Positions 18,352 to 27,678 of a stretch of 64,000 nucleotides of DNA are shown in pieces. The stretch covers positions 1-64,000 of the forward strand of contig JBAXXL010000008.1 of the NCBI GenBank assembly GCA_037127915.1, written 5' to 3'. Under the pieces are notes generated by a model. It did no database searches, was not told where the DNA came from, and saw only the letters and a program-made list of their open reading frames with translations. Made by a program: the position numbers and the translations under genes. This DNA is from JBAXXL01 sp037127915. Lineage in GTDB: Bacteria > Bacteroidota > Ignavibacteria > Kapaibacteriales > UBA2268. Position 1 is the stretch's first letter. Each line of letters opens with the position of its first letter.

Positions 18352-21300
18352 TTATTTCTTAACAATACGTTTAACCCAAGATTTGTCATTACATTTAATG
18401 TATATCATATATACACCTGATGAAATATTTCCAAGGTCTATCGTTTGACTAATCTGGTTATTGCTTATGAAGTCTTTTGTTTCGTAAACCAATTTGCCGT
18501 TAATATCAGAAATTTGGATAATCACATTGCCCGATACTTCTAAGTTAACATCTAATTTGAATGTTTGATCGAAAGGATTAGGAGTTACATTTAGATATTC
18601 TCCTGCATTTAAATCATTAACAGAAGCAATGACACTTAAGCCGTCTGATTGAGCTTCGCAACCATATTCGTCCCAAATTTCAACTGAATAAATACCTGCA
18701 TCAGTTTCGTCCTGTCCAATATTAATAGCTTTTAAATTAGATTGAGGTAATGGTTTGCCATCTTTATACCACTTGTATTTTGATGCATTTACACTAGACC
18801 AAATTACACCTTGATAGTATAGTACTTCAGGTTTTGCAGGACGATCTCTTTCGACAACTGTCATTTCTGTCGTAGTCGAGCATCCATCTTTGGTTGTAGC
18901 CGTAACTGAATAAGTTCCAGGTTGTGTTACCGTTATTTCGCGTGTGGTTGCACCGGTTGACCATAAGTATGTATTGAAACCTGAAGATGCGCGTAAAGGA
19001 ACATCCTCATTTTGATCACGACAAAATGCCAATTCTGCAGTTGGATCAATTGTCAATTTTGGTGTTTCATATACTGTGACCTGAATACCCGCAGATGTTG
19101 CCGTACAATCGCCTTCTTTTATTGTATAGGAATACAAACCGGTTTTAGTAGCAATGATTTCTTTTGTAGTTTCACCAGTTGACCAGTAAACTTCAGTTTT
19201 ATCAGTTTTTGCACGAAGTAATGCACTTCCACCTGCACAGAATGTAAGATTTCCTTCTGATTCAATTTGAGGTTGAGGCAGGTTGCAATTTGTTAAAGGA
19301 GCTTCCCATAATCCTCTACCATAGGATGATATTCTAATTAAATTATGGTCACTTAGTAATTCAATATCGGTAACAATTGTGTTTGGAAGACTTGTTCCAT
19401 AACGTTGCCAAAAGCCTGAATTATAATCGCTATAATAAACTCCAACGTCAGTTCCAATAAAAAGTCTATTAGGTGAGTTTTTTTGATAAGCTATACAGTT
19501 TACAGGAACATTCGGTAGATTTCCGGAAACATTAGTCATTGTACCATCGTTAAATTCAAATACTTTATTACCTTCGCTAAATCCACTTTGGGTAATCCAA
19601 GCATGTTTAGTATTGTTCGGATCAATAACAATTGATGAAACCCCATACATTGCTTTAGTTAGCCAATGAATTCCATCATCATAAGTATAATATAACGTTG
19701 TGTAATTTACGGCATAGATAGCTTTTTTATAAGCAGTTAAAACCTTCATTGGATCATTGTTAGAAAATGCTGATATAGGTGTCCACGAATTTGTTTTCCC
19801 ATAATCTTCACTTTTATAGATCTGTTTAAACCCGACATATAATTTGTTAGTGTTTGCAAAGTCCATAGCCATTGGAGAAATCCATGCACCTTCTTCATTT
19901 GCATATTGATCAGGTCTAATCATTAATGATTTATTGACACCTGAGTTAATTGATCTGTAGAATTCTCCGAAGACATAAGAATAATACCAATACTCTGCAT
20001 TATTTGGGTCTATCCAGCAATCAGTACCGTCGCCGCCAAATACTATATCCCAAGCATCACCATTTTTCTTTATTGTTGAGTTATCTTGGGCACCGGCAAC
20101 CAGTCTTGCAGGGTTTTTATTATCACTACAGAAGCGATAGAACTGAGTAATTGGCAAACCATTAGTTATATCAATCCAATTGTGGTAATCAGTAGTGTAA
20201 TATACACCACCATCACAGGTTAAATACAACCTAGAGCCATCTTTAGTGTATTTCATATCATGAACATCAGCGTGAACGTAAGGTAATTGACCAGCACCAC
20301 GGGAGTGAGTTGCAATTTTAAAGGTTCTACCGATATCGTTTGACGACCATACATGAACGCCACCGGAATAAATTTTACTCATATCATTCGGATCAACTGC
20401 AAGTGCTAAATCATACCAGCCTTGGCCGCCATTATCATCACCATTTATTTGCCAACCTAAAATATTAGTTGTTGAAGATCTATCGGACATTTTTTCCCAA
20501 TTAGCACCCATATCTCCGGAATACCAAAATGAATTAAAACCTTGATCATAAGAACAAACGAGCGCAAAAATTCCATCAGGATCATCAGCTGTTACAGCTA
20601 TTTGGGTTCTAACAGAGCTTGAATTAGTAAACACTTTTGTCCAAGTATCACCAAAGTTAGTAGATTTAAAAATCTTAGAAGAACTTGATGGTCCACCATT
20701 TACAAAGGTACTAGCATATACAACATTTGGATTGGTAGGGTGGACTTCTATATCATAGAATTCATCACCAGCTTGTTTGATTGACCAAGTCGCACCACCA
20801 TCAATTGTTTTGTACATACCATTTCTTGTTGCGGCAATCACAACGTTTTCATCAGTTTGGCTAACTAATACAGCGGCTATTTTGCTCGAACTATTTAATT
20901 CGTTTTTCATTCCTGTAACTTCCCAAGTTAACCCTTTATCTGTAGATTTAATGATACCTACAGAGTAAGTAGAATAACCTGCCGCCTGAGCACCAAAAGC
21001 ATCCCCGGTAGCGGCATAAAGCACCTTTGGATTTGTATATGAAATTGAAATATCATTAACACCAAGAGTCGTAAATTTATTATCTGGGTATGATTGTACC
21101 CAATTACCGCCTTTGTTGGTAGAATGCCAAATACCTCCACCTGCTGCACCAATCCATATATCATCCGGTGTGTTAGGGTGAAACTCGATTGTGTTGATAC
21201 GCCCCAACCCAGTAGAATTCATCATCTCGGTTGGTGTATTTACTGGTCCTATTAATTTCCAATCATAACCTTGTAGTTTAAGACCTTTTTGTTGGTTGCT

Positions 21301-21588
21301 TATTGAATTACTATATACCTGCATTAATGACGTTCCATCAGGAAACGAACCATCAGGTAATGTTCTTGATTCCCAGAACCATTCCCATCTTTTATATTGT
21401 TTATAACCAACTTTCTTAGCTCCCTCAGGAAAGCTTTGGAAATATTGGTTCATATTGTTTTTTATAAGAGTATAATTTGGAATAGATTCACTATTCGCAT
21501 TTTTGAGAAATTCTGCATTTTGAGCAAATAATGCAGGCATACTTAAACAAAATACCAGTACAACAATAGTTAATTTTTTTAAATGCAT
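18352..21588 (-). CDS. Sortilin/VPS10-like beta-propeller protein with T9SS sorting domain (paralogue 1)
   Basis: A 1078-aa secreted protein: signal peptide (1-22, ending LFAQ), a family-specific segment with RWEWFWESRTLPDG (about 70), then BNR/sortilin-type propeller repeats such as STNKGGNWVQSYP, STDKGLTWEVTG, TIDGGATWSIKQ, SEDYGKTNSWTP (about 110-760), Cys-bearing Ig-like modules ending in GLYSYTIKEGDC and GTYSVTATTKDGCSTT, and a C-terminal type A sorting domain (NVTPNPFDQTF ... GVYMIYIKCNDKSWVKRIVKK). T9SS cargo is exported across the outer membrane and anchored or released. It is a tandem paralogue of the next gene. Function is unknown; adhesion or peptide binding is a guess from the fold. 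Confidence 0.85.
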   Translation of the reverse strand: MHLKKLTIVVLVFCLSMPALFAQNAEFLKNANSESIPNYTLIKNNMNQYFQSFPEGAKKVGYKQYKRWEWFWESRTLPDGSFPDGTSLMQVYSNSISNQQKGLKLQGYDWKLIGPVNTPTEMMNSTGLGRINTIEFHPNTPDDIWIGAAGGGIWHSTNKGGNWVQSYPDNKFTTLGVNDISISYTNPKVLYAATGDAFGAQAAGYSTYSVGIIKSTDKGLTWEVTGMKNELNSSSKIAAVLVSQTDENVVIAATRNGMYKTIDGGATWSIKQAGDEFYDIEVHPTNPNVVYASTFVNGGPSSSSKIFKSTNFGDTWTKVFTNSSSVRTQIAVTADDPDGIFALVCSYDQGFNSFWYSGDMGANWEKMSDRSSTTNILGWQINGDDNGGQGWYDLALAVDPNDMSKIYSGGVHVWSSNDIGRTFKIATHSRGAGQLPYVHADVHDMKYTKDGSRLYLTCDGGVYYTTDYHNWIDITNGLPITQFYRFCSDNKNPARLVAGAQDNSTIKKNGDAWDIVFGGDGTDCWIDPNNAEYWYYSYVFGEFYRSINSGVNKSLMIRPDQYANEEGAWISPMAMDFANTNKLYVGFKQIYKSEDYGKTNSWTPISAFSNNDPMKVLTAYKKAIYAVNYTTLYYTYDDGIHWLTKAMYGVSSIVIDPNNTKHAWITQSGFSEGNKVFEFNDGTMTNVSGNLPNVPVNCIAYQKNSPNRLFIGTDVGVYYSDYNSGFWQRYGTSLPNTIVTDIELLSDHNLIRISSYGRGLWEAPLTNCNLPQPQIESEGNLTFCAGGSALLRAKTDKTEVYWSTGETTKEIIATKTGLYSYTIKEGDCTATSAGIQVTVYETPKLTIDPTAELAFCRDQNEDVPLRASSGFNTYLWSTGATTREITVTQPGTYSVTATTKDGCSTTTEMTVVERDRPAKPEVLYYQGVIWSSVNASKYKWYKDGKPLPQSNLKAINIGQDETDAGIYSVEIWDEYGCEAQSDGLSVIASVNDLNAGEYLNVTPNPFDQTFKLDVNLEVSGNVIIQISDINGKLVYETKDFISNNQISQTIDLGNISSGVYMIYIKCNDKSWVKRIVKK

Positions 21589-21668
21589 CGATACACCTTT
21601 TATTAAAAAATAATTTCTAAAATTCTAATTTTCAAACGTTTATTTGTTTGTTTTATTATAAAAACATA

Positions 21669-24600
21669 CTAATTTTTCACAAATCTTTTTACATTGACAG
21701 CAGATCCTGATTCAACTTTTAAAAAGTAAATCCCATTATCTAAATTTTCGACATTTAAATTGTAGTTTAAACGATTATCAAAGCTAATTGGTTTAAGTTT
21801 CTCAATTTCTTTTCCTTCTATGTTAATAATTGTAATAATAGCAGAACTGCCGCCATTTTGATAAAAATCAATATTAACGGTTTTATTGGCTGGATTAGGA
21901 AAAATCTCAAATTGAGAACTAAAATCAACTTCAACATTAACAGCCGCGATAGCTTCATATTCGTCAGAAATTGCAGAACACCCAGGTTCGTTGAAAACCT
22001 GAACAGTATATAAACCGGTCTTTTTGGGTATGATTCTTTGGCTATTTGAATTATCAACTGCTTTTCCGCTGACAAACCATTGATATGCATAAGCAGATTC
22101 ATTACAAACTAATTCTTCATTTTCTTGGCTGATTGAAGGCTTATTCGGATATTCTGATTGTCGGATGTTAAATATTTTTGTTCTACCGGTACAACCGTTT
22201 TTAGCTGTTACTTCGAGCCAATAATCACCAGGTTCTGTAACAGTAATTTTTCTTTCAGTCGAACCTGTTGACCAAAGATAGCTTCCATAGCCTAAATTGG
22301 CAGACAAAACTAAAGTGTCCGGATATACACATAATGCGAAAGCGTCCTTACTTGATTTAACAGCTATATCTTTAAAAGGCAAAACATTAACATTGATAAT
22401 ATCAGTTACTTCTTCGCAACCGGATTCATTATAAACTGATGCATAGTATTGACCGCTTTTTTTCACAACTAATTCGGAACCACCGGATCCATCCGACCAT
22501 TTGATTTTCTTGTAAGTATTAGGATTTGTTATACTGATTACTAAGCTATCACCATCGCAAAACTCAGTATCATTATTTAAACTTACTGAAGGTGGGATAA
22601 TAGTACAATCTATAAGCTGTGTTTCCCAAATTCCTCGACCAAAAGTTGCCACTCTAAGTGTTCCAGTTGCTTTGTGATAATCTAAGTCATTGCAAAGTAA
22701 ACTCGGCATACCATCATTGAAGAGCCTCCAGGCCTTATCAATATCCTCTTTAATAAAAATTCCAATATCAGTTGCCGCAAATAATGTTTTATTATCTTCC
22801 ATCAATAACAAATCGTTAATAGGAACATTCGGTAATCCGGCACTCATATTAATGTTTTCATTAGGGGTGATTAGATATACCTTGGCATCTTCTTGATAAC
22901 CGCTTAAAGAAACCCACACCTTTTCCGGATCATATTTATCAACTTTAGCAGATGTAATAAATGCTGGAGCTGTATATATAGATTCCCATTCAGCATTACC
23001 GACTTTCTTCTGCAAGTTGCTTGAAGCCGCGGCATATAAATATCGGTTGTCTGAAGGGGCTGAAGTGATATGAGTTACGGTATTAGTGCCAGCTGTTGGT
23101 AGATTCCCAAATTTAGTCCAAGTCATACCTTGGTCGGTAGATTGCCAAACATTCTGAAATCCGGCGTAAACGATATTTGGATTAACTAAATCAAGATAAA
23201 TAGGAGCGCACCATGATGCCGCTTCTCTTGTAATACCTTGATGCATTATATAATTTTGTGATTTAAATCCATCGAACGTTGCAGTAATTGAACCATTATA
23301 TATTGATGAATAAACAATTTGCGGATTTTGTGGATTTATTTCACAATCCATTCCGTCCCCACCACCGACATTCATCCACATAGAATCCTTGTATATATGA
23401 GTACCATTATCTTGAGCACCCGCTATTAGAAAAACATCTTTTGTAGCGGCAGAACTCATTCTGTAAAATTGGCTAATTGAAATACCATCTGAAAGGTCTT
23501 CCCATGCATCCGGATCAGAAATATCTTCAGATTTATATATTCCGCCGTCATTTGCAATAAAGAAATCACCATTTCTGCTATCATAAACCATATCATGTTG
23601 GTCAGCATGTACATAAGGCATATCATGTCTTCTATACCAGATTGAAAGGGATTCCCAACTTTCGCCACCGTCAGTAGATTTCCAAGTATTCACTCCACCA
23701 ACAACGAGTATATTTTCATCACTTTGGCTAGCCGCAATCGTCAAATCATAATAACCTTGTCCACCTAAATCATTTCCCTCCGGAGACCAGCCCAATAAAT
23801 TAGGTGATTTACCCATTTTTTCAGTCCATGTTTGACCATAGTCTTCCGAAACAAATATTCCTAATAAACCATGAGCTTTGTTATTTTGTTCATAAGTTTT
23901 ATCTGAAACTATCGCATAGACTTTGGCAGGATTCTTTTTTGTTGTCGCCAGTCTAATCCTTTCAGCATTAGCATTCTGCCAAACCTTTTCCCATGTATCA
24001 CCAAAATCTTTTGAAAGATAAATAGCACTACTACCACCCATACTCATTGTTGTAGAATAAATTATTTCAGGGTGACCATAAGGGGAGAGCATCTCTCTAA
24101 CATTTCCTGATGATGATACTAAATTCCAAGTATCTCCACCATCGATTGTCTTGTAAATTCCTCTATTTGAACCAGCGATGACTATATCAGAATTATCAGG
24201 ATGAATATAGAGTTCAGAAACTAAGGCTTGATCAGGGATATCTGACTTGTAACCAGTTGTATTCCAAGTAGTACCGGCATCAGTTGACTTAATTATTCCT
24301 ATAGTATATCCTTTGGACATATCAGAACCATCGGCATCACCGGTTGATAAATACATTATATCCGAATTTGATTGTGATATTTCAATATCAGTTACACCCA
24401 TCGATAAAAATGTAGTGAAGTCTGCGCATTTCCAAGTTTTACCACTATTAGTAGTTTTCCATGCACCACCTAATGATGAGCCAACCCATATTGTACCAAT
24501 AATATCGGGATGTAATTCTATACAATTAATCCTTCCCAAACCTGTACCTTCATTAGAAGCATCATTAGGTACTGTTTTAGTACCAAGTTCCTTCCATTGT

Positions 24601-24923
24601 GGTTTGTAACCTTGTAATGCGTTATCATATTTATATTTTTTGGCTTGGTTGAAATCATTAAGCATTGCTTTTGGAGAACGAATATAACCGTCAGGGTAGA
24701 GACGTTGTTCCCAAAACCATTCCATACGTTTAAATGGTTTATAACCTGAGCCTTTTTTATAATCTATTTTATCAAAATAATTATTGTAATAGGTGTTAAT
24801 CTGTTTATAATATTTTGGATCCGGGTTATTAAGGATGTCATTTGTTGTTGGTTCTGCATGTAAGACACTACTGTTTAGCAGGATATAAATCAATATCATC
24901 CCAAGAAATCCGTTTTTTTTCAT
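21669..24923 (-). CDS. Sortilin/VPS10-like beta-propeller protein with T9SS sorting domain (paralogue 2)
   Basis: I chose the ATG at 24923, because AGGAAAA precedes it and it yields a clean signal peptide (MKKNGFLGMILIYILLNSS); an upstream start adds 11 residues without a binding site. The layout is the same as in its neighbour: a RMEWFWEQRLYPDGYI segment, GLGRINCIELHPDIIGTIWV, BNR repeats (TTNSGKTWKCAD, STDAGTTWNTTG, TIDGGDTWNLVS, SEDYGQTWTEKMG), Ig-like Cys modules, then a C-terminal sorting domain (FPNPANKTVNIDFYQNG, NGIYFLKVESG). Clear full-length paralogy implies local duplication. The gap of 80 nt to paralogue 1 shows no obvious terminator, so cotranscription is plausible. Confidence 0.85.
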   Translation of the reverse strand: MKKNGFLGMILIYILLNSSVLHAEPTTNDILNNPDPKYYKQINTYYNNYFDKIDYKKGSGYKPFKRMEWFWEQRLYPDGYIRSPKAMLNDFNQAKKYKYDNALQGYKPQWKELGTKTVPNDASNEGTGLGRINCIELHPDIIGTIWVGSSLGGAWKTTNSGKTWKCADFTTFLSMGVTDIEISQSNSDIMYLSTGDADGSDMSKGYTIGIIKSTDAGTTWNTTGYKSDIPDQALVSELYIHPDNSDIVIAGSNRGIYKTIDGGDTWNLVSSSGNVREMLSPYGHPEIIYSTTMSMGGSSAIYLSKDFGDTWEKVWQNANAERIRLATTKKNPAKVYAIVSDKTYEQNNKAHGLLGIFVSEDYGQTWTEKMGKSPNLLGWSPEGNDLGGQGYYDLTIAASQSDENILVVGGVNTWKSTDGGESWESLSIWYRRHDMPYVHADQHDMVYDSRNGDFFIANDGGIYKSEDISDPDAWEDLSDGISISQFYRMSSAATKDVFLIAGAQDNGTHIYKDSMWMNVGGGDGMDCEINPQNPQIVYSSIYNGSITATFDGFKSQNYIMHQGITREAASWCAPIYLDLVNPNIVYAGFQNVWQSTDQGMTWTKFGNLPTAGTNTVTHITSAPSDNRYLYAAASSNLQKKVGNAEWESIYTAPAFITSAKVDKYDPEKVWVSLSGYQEDAKVYLITPNENINMSAGLPNVPINDLLLMEDNKTLFAATDIGIFIKEDIDKAWRLFNDGMPSLLCNDLDYHKATGTLRVATFGRGIWETQLIDCTIIPPSVSLNNDTEFCDGDSLVISITNPNTYKKIKWSDGSGGSELVVKKSGQYYASVYNESGCEEVTDIINVNVLPFKDIAVKSSKDAFALCVYPDTLVLSANLGYGSYLWSTGSTERKITVTEPGDYWLEVTAKNGCTGRTKIFNIRQSEYPNKPSISQENEELVCNESAYAYQWFVSGKAVDNSNSQRIIPKKTGLYTVQVFNEPGCSAISDEYEAIAAVNVEVDFSSQFEIFPNPANKTVNIDFYQNGGSSAIITIINIEGKEIEKLKPISFDNRLNYNLNVENLDNGIYFLKVESGSAVNVKRFVKN

Positions 24924-24991
24924 ATATTTTCCTATTTTGTACATTTTTACTATCATATAACAATTGAAAAGCGAAAAAGTTACACTTTTGA

Positions 24992-26311
24992 TTATTTTTT
25001 TATTACACCAATACCGGCAGAAACCTTTCTACCTAAATTTGGTTTACTTTTATATTTAACATTTTTTTGGTTAATTGTCATGTAGCTTGAACCACCACCA
25101 TCCAGGTTCATAGCATCCCAACAGCCCAAAACCTTCATAATAGCTGATAAATCTTTCAAGTCTGCTCCTTTAACATTACTATGATAATCATTGGCATCAA
25201 CTGTTACCAAATACATTCGTGTTTTGTCTTTATTATAACCAATCGCTGTTCGAGCAAGTCGTTTATTTATAAATCGGCGCCCTTTAGAACCTTCTTGGTA
25301 TGCTTCATGTTCGGCAATTCCATTTCTTACTAAACGAGGTGTTCCGCTGACGGCGTACCGGAATTTTTTATTAGGTAAAATATTCGTCTGATATTTTACA
25401 CTAACAACATCGCCAACCTTAAGCCGAAGATTCTCTGGAAAACTTTTAGGGTATGAAATCACAAATCCATTTTGCGGAATTACGACGACACCTGTTTGAA
25501 CAGATACAACAACACACTCAATTTCGGAATTGATTGAAGGAAAGTCCTGATATTCCAATACAGCTTTTTCTAATTCAAATTCTAATTCCTCGCGTCTCTG
25601 CATCGCTCTTAAGCTATCTTTTAATTGTAAAGTGTCGAAAGTAGTTTCTGTTGAATCGACAAATGTAGAATCCTGTTCATAAATACTCAATATAGATTCT
25701 AATCGATCAAGAACATCTTTGTCAGAGACATGAGGTATCTCTGTTCCTGCATATCTGTTGTATAGTACTAAACTATTACTATCTAATCGACGATTTACGC
25801 GGTTGATGTTAAAAGTATTATCATTATGATACACCATAGTTTTAATATCAAAAGTATCAATATATGGCACTCCTTCTGTATCAACGAAACATGAGCTCCA
25901 TTTTTTGTATCTATAACCTTCAACCACTTCGCAATCTACAACTAAAGGACCAATTGGAAAATTCGTTATTGCACGCCAAAAATTTGCATTAACACCGCAA
26001 ATTGAGGAGCATTTATTATAAGAATCGTATTTAGTTTGAATGAATTGTAATTTGTCTAAACCTCTATTATTATCTAAGGCTTTATAAACACATAACTTCA
26101 AACTGTCTTTTGTTAAATCGATTTCGGTAACATGAACAGAATGCTTTAGAGCTTTTTGTCCGATTTTTATGTAAGAATAAACCACACCGGGAGTTATAGA
26201 ATCTCTTTTGATTATTTCTTGAGAATTATAACCCGAAGTGAGTTTTGCATTCGTTAAATTGAAACTCAATAAAGTTACAATAACTAAAGATATTATTTTA
26301 TATTTTGTCAT
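24992..26311 (-). CDS. Exported phosphodiester glycosidase (NAGPA/DUF2233-like domain)
   Basis: A 439-aa protein with an N-terminal signal (1-22). The C-terminal half carries the NAGPA-type domain: RTAIGYNKDKTRMYLVTVD, LKDLSAIMKVLGCWDAMNLDGGGSSYM and GRKVSAGIGVIKK. This family hydrolyses sugar phosphodiesters, such as the lysosomal GlcNAc-1-phosphodiester alpha-N-acetylglucosaminidase, and bacterial members are linked to exopolysaccharide or spore-coat processing. A charged, possibly helical insert (about residues 200-245, rich in Asp, Glu, Leu) separates the halves. It is 68 nt upstream of the T9SS pair. Substrate unknown. Confidence 0.82.
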   Translation of the reverse strand: MTKYKIISLVIVTLLSFNLTNAKLTSGYNSQEIIKRDSITPGVVYSYIKIGQKALKHSVHVTEIDLTKDSLKLCVYKALDNNRGLDKLQFIQTKYDSYNKCSSICGVNANFWRAITNFPIGPLVVDCEVVEGYRYKKWSSCFVDTEGVPYIDTFDIKTMVYHNDNTFNINRVNRRLDSNSLVLYNRYAGTEIPHVSDKDVLDRLESILSIYEQDSTFVDSTETTFDTLQLKDSLRAMQRREELEFELEKAVLEYQDFPSINSEIECVVVSVQTGVVVIPQNGFVISYPKSFPENLRLKVGDVVSVKYQTNILPNKKFRYAVSGTPRLVRNGIAEHEAYQEGSKGRRFINKRLARTAIGYNKDKTRMYLVTVDANDYHSNVKGADLKDLSAIMKVLGCWDAMNLDGGGSSYMTINQKNVKYKSKPNLGRKVSAGIGVIKK

Positions 26312-26350
26312 TTTACAAAATTAATTATTTTTAATCAAATAAAAAATTCT

Positions 26351-26358
26351 TAAATTTG
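26351..26358 (+). promoter_or_regulatory. Candidate TAnnTTTG -7 box upstream of waaA
   Basis: TAAATTTG matches the Bacteroidota -7 consensus and lies 27 nt before the chosen waaA ATG. No good TTG at the -33 position is visible, so this is a weak call. It also argues that the TTG at 26356 inside the box is not the translation start. Confidence 0.35.
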
Positions 26359-26385
26359 AAAATTGAAAATTTCCAAAAGAAAAAA

Positions 26386-27678
26386 ATGAAAAAAATAGAT
26401 TTCTTTTATAATGCACTTTTTGTTGCACCGGTAAGGTTTCTTCTTCCGGTAATAAACATGTTTCTACCTAAAATGAGGGAGAGAGAGTCACATATTAAAT
26501 TTAATAATATCCCTATTATTAAAAAAAATAATCAGAAACGCTTATGGTTTCATGCCTCTTCTATGGGAGAATTTGAACAAGCAAAACCAATAATCGAATT
26601 GATAAAACGAAAATATCCTGATATTTATATAATTTGTACGTTTTATTCCCCAAGCGGGTATAATAATCAAAAAAACTACCAATATGCAGATTCGATTTGC
26701 TATATGCCATTTGATACTTTGAAAAATGCAAAAGACTTTGTAGAGTTAATAAACCCTGATTTAGCAGTTTTTGTGAGGTATGATATTTGGTTAAATCATT
26801 TGAATGCATTGATCAAGAAAAATATTCCGGTATATTTAATTTGCGCTACTGCACCATCAAACAAAACATATCTCAAAGTTTTCAAAGGATATTTATCGTA
26901 CATTTATGGAAAATTTAATTATATTTTTACGATGACCCCAGATGCTGTTGAATATTTTCAATCACTTGAACTAAGATCAACTATTGTACCTTCATCCGAT
27001 TCTCGATTTGACAGAATAATAGCAACTGTTAATGAATACATTGATAAACCATTAATTGCGAAAGAAGTATTTGAGGATTATAAAGTTTTGGTTGTAGGAA
27101 GTTCTTGGGAGCCTGACGAAAAAATTGTTTCAACGGCGGTTGATATTTATAATCAAAATCATTTAAAAAAAATCAAGATAATTTATGTACCTCACGAACC
27201 AACGCAAAAACATATAGAAAAGTTATTGGTTCTTGAACCAAAATTGGTAAAATACAGTGAAATCGAAAAAATCGAATCGTCCGCTGAAATAAAAGAACTA
27301 ATAAAAGATTCGCATTTAGTAGTTGATAGTATAGGCAAACTTCTTAAACTATACTCTAATGGGGATATAGTTTATATAGGTGGTGCTTTTGGCGCTGGAA
27401 TCCATAGTGTGACCGAACCAGCCGGTTATGGTGTACCTGTGATTTGCGGAAAAGATTTCGATAATTCACCTGATGCTGTAAATATGGTTAGATTAGGATT
27501 ATTAAAGCCAATTGGCAATATGAATGAAATGCTAACTTTTCTCGAATATTTATACGAGAATCCGGAAAAAGAAAAATCCTTAGCTTGTAAAACTAAGGAT
27601 TATATATTTGGTCAGGGAGGAGCGTCTGAAATAATTAGTACTCAAATTTTAAAAACCGTATTCCCTGATAGCTTGTAA
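26386..27678 (+). CDS. waaA: 3-deoxy-D-manno-octulosonic acid (Kdo) transferase
   Basis: A GT30 enzyme adding Kdo to lipid IVA. The N-terminal hydrophobic helix (ALFVAPVRFLLPVINMFL) anchors it at the inner membrane. WFHASSMGEFEQAKPI contains the conserved catalytic-base Glu region; PSGYNN, FVRYDIWLN and the C-terminal YIGGAFGAGIHSVTEPAGYGVPV form the donor site. I set the start at ATG 26386, since an upstream TTG (26356) overlaps a promoter-like box. The last 30 bases overlap tail to tail with the CBM9-like gene on the other strand. Confidence 0.94.
   Translation: MKKIDFFYNALFVAPVRFLLPVINMFLPKMRERESHIKFNNIPIIKKNNQKRLWFHASSMGEFEQAKPIIELIKRKYPDIYIICTFYSPSGYNNQKNYQYADSICYMPFDTLKNAKDFVELINPDLAVFVRYDIWLNHLNALIKKNIPVYLICATAPSNKTYLKVFKGYLSYIYGKFNYIFTMTPDAVEYFQSLELRSTIVPSSDSRFDRIIATVNEYIDKPLIAKEVFEDYKVLVVGSSWEPDEKIVSTAVDIYNQNHLKKIKIIYVPHEPTQKHIEKLLVLEPKLVKYSEIEKIESSAEIKELIKDSHLVVDSIGKLLKLYSNGDIVYIGGAFGAGIHSVTEPAGYGVPVICGKDFDNSPDAVNMVRLGLLKPIGNMNEMLTFLEYLYENPEKEKSLACKTKDYIFGQGGASEIISTQILKTVFPDSL

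Noticed and set aside
26356..26385. TTG start for waaA
   Set aside because: It falls inside a promoter-like box and the ATG 10 codons on gives the normal N-terminus.
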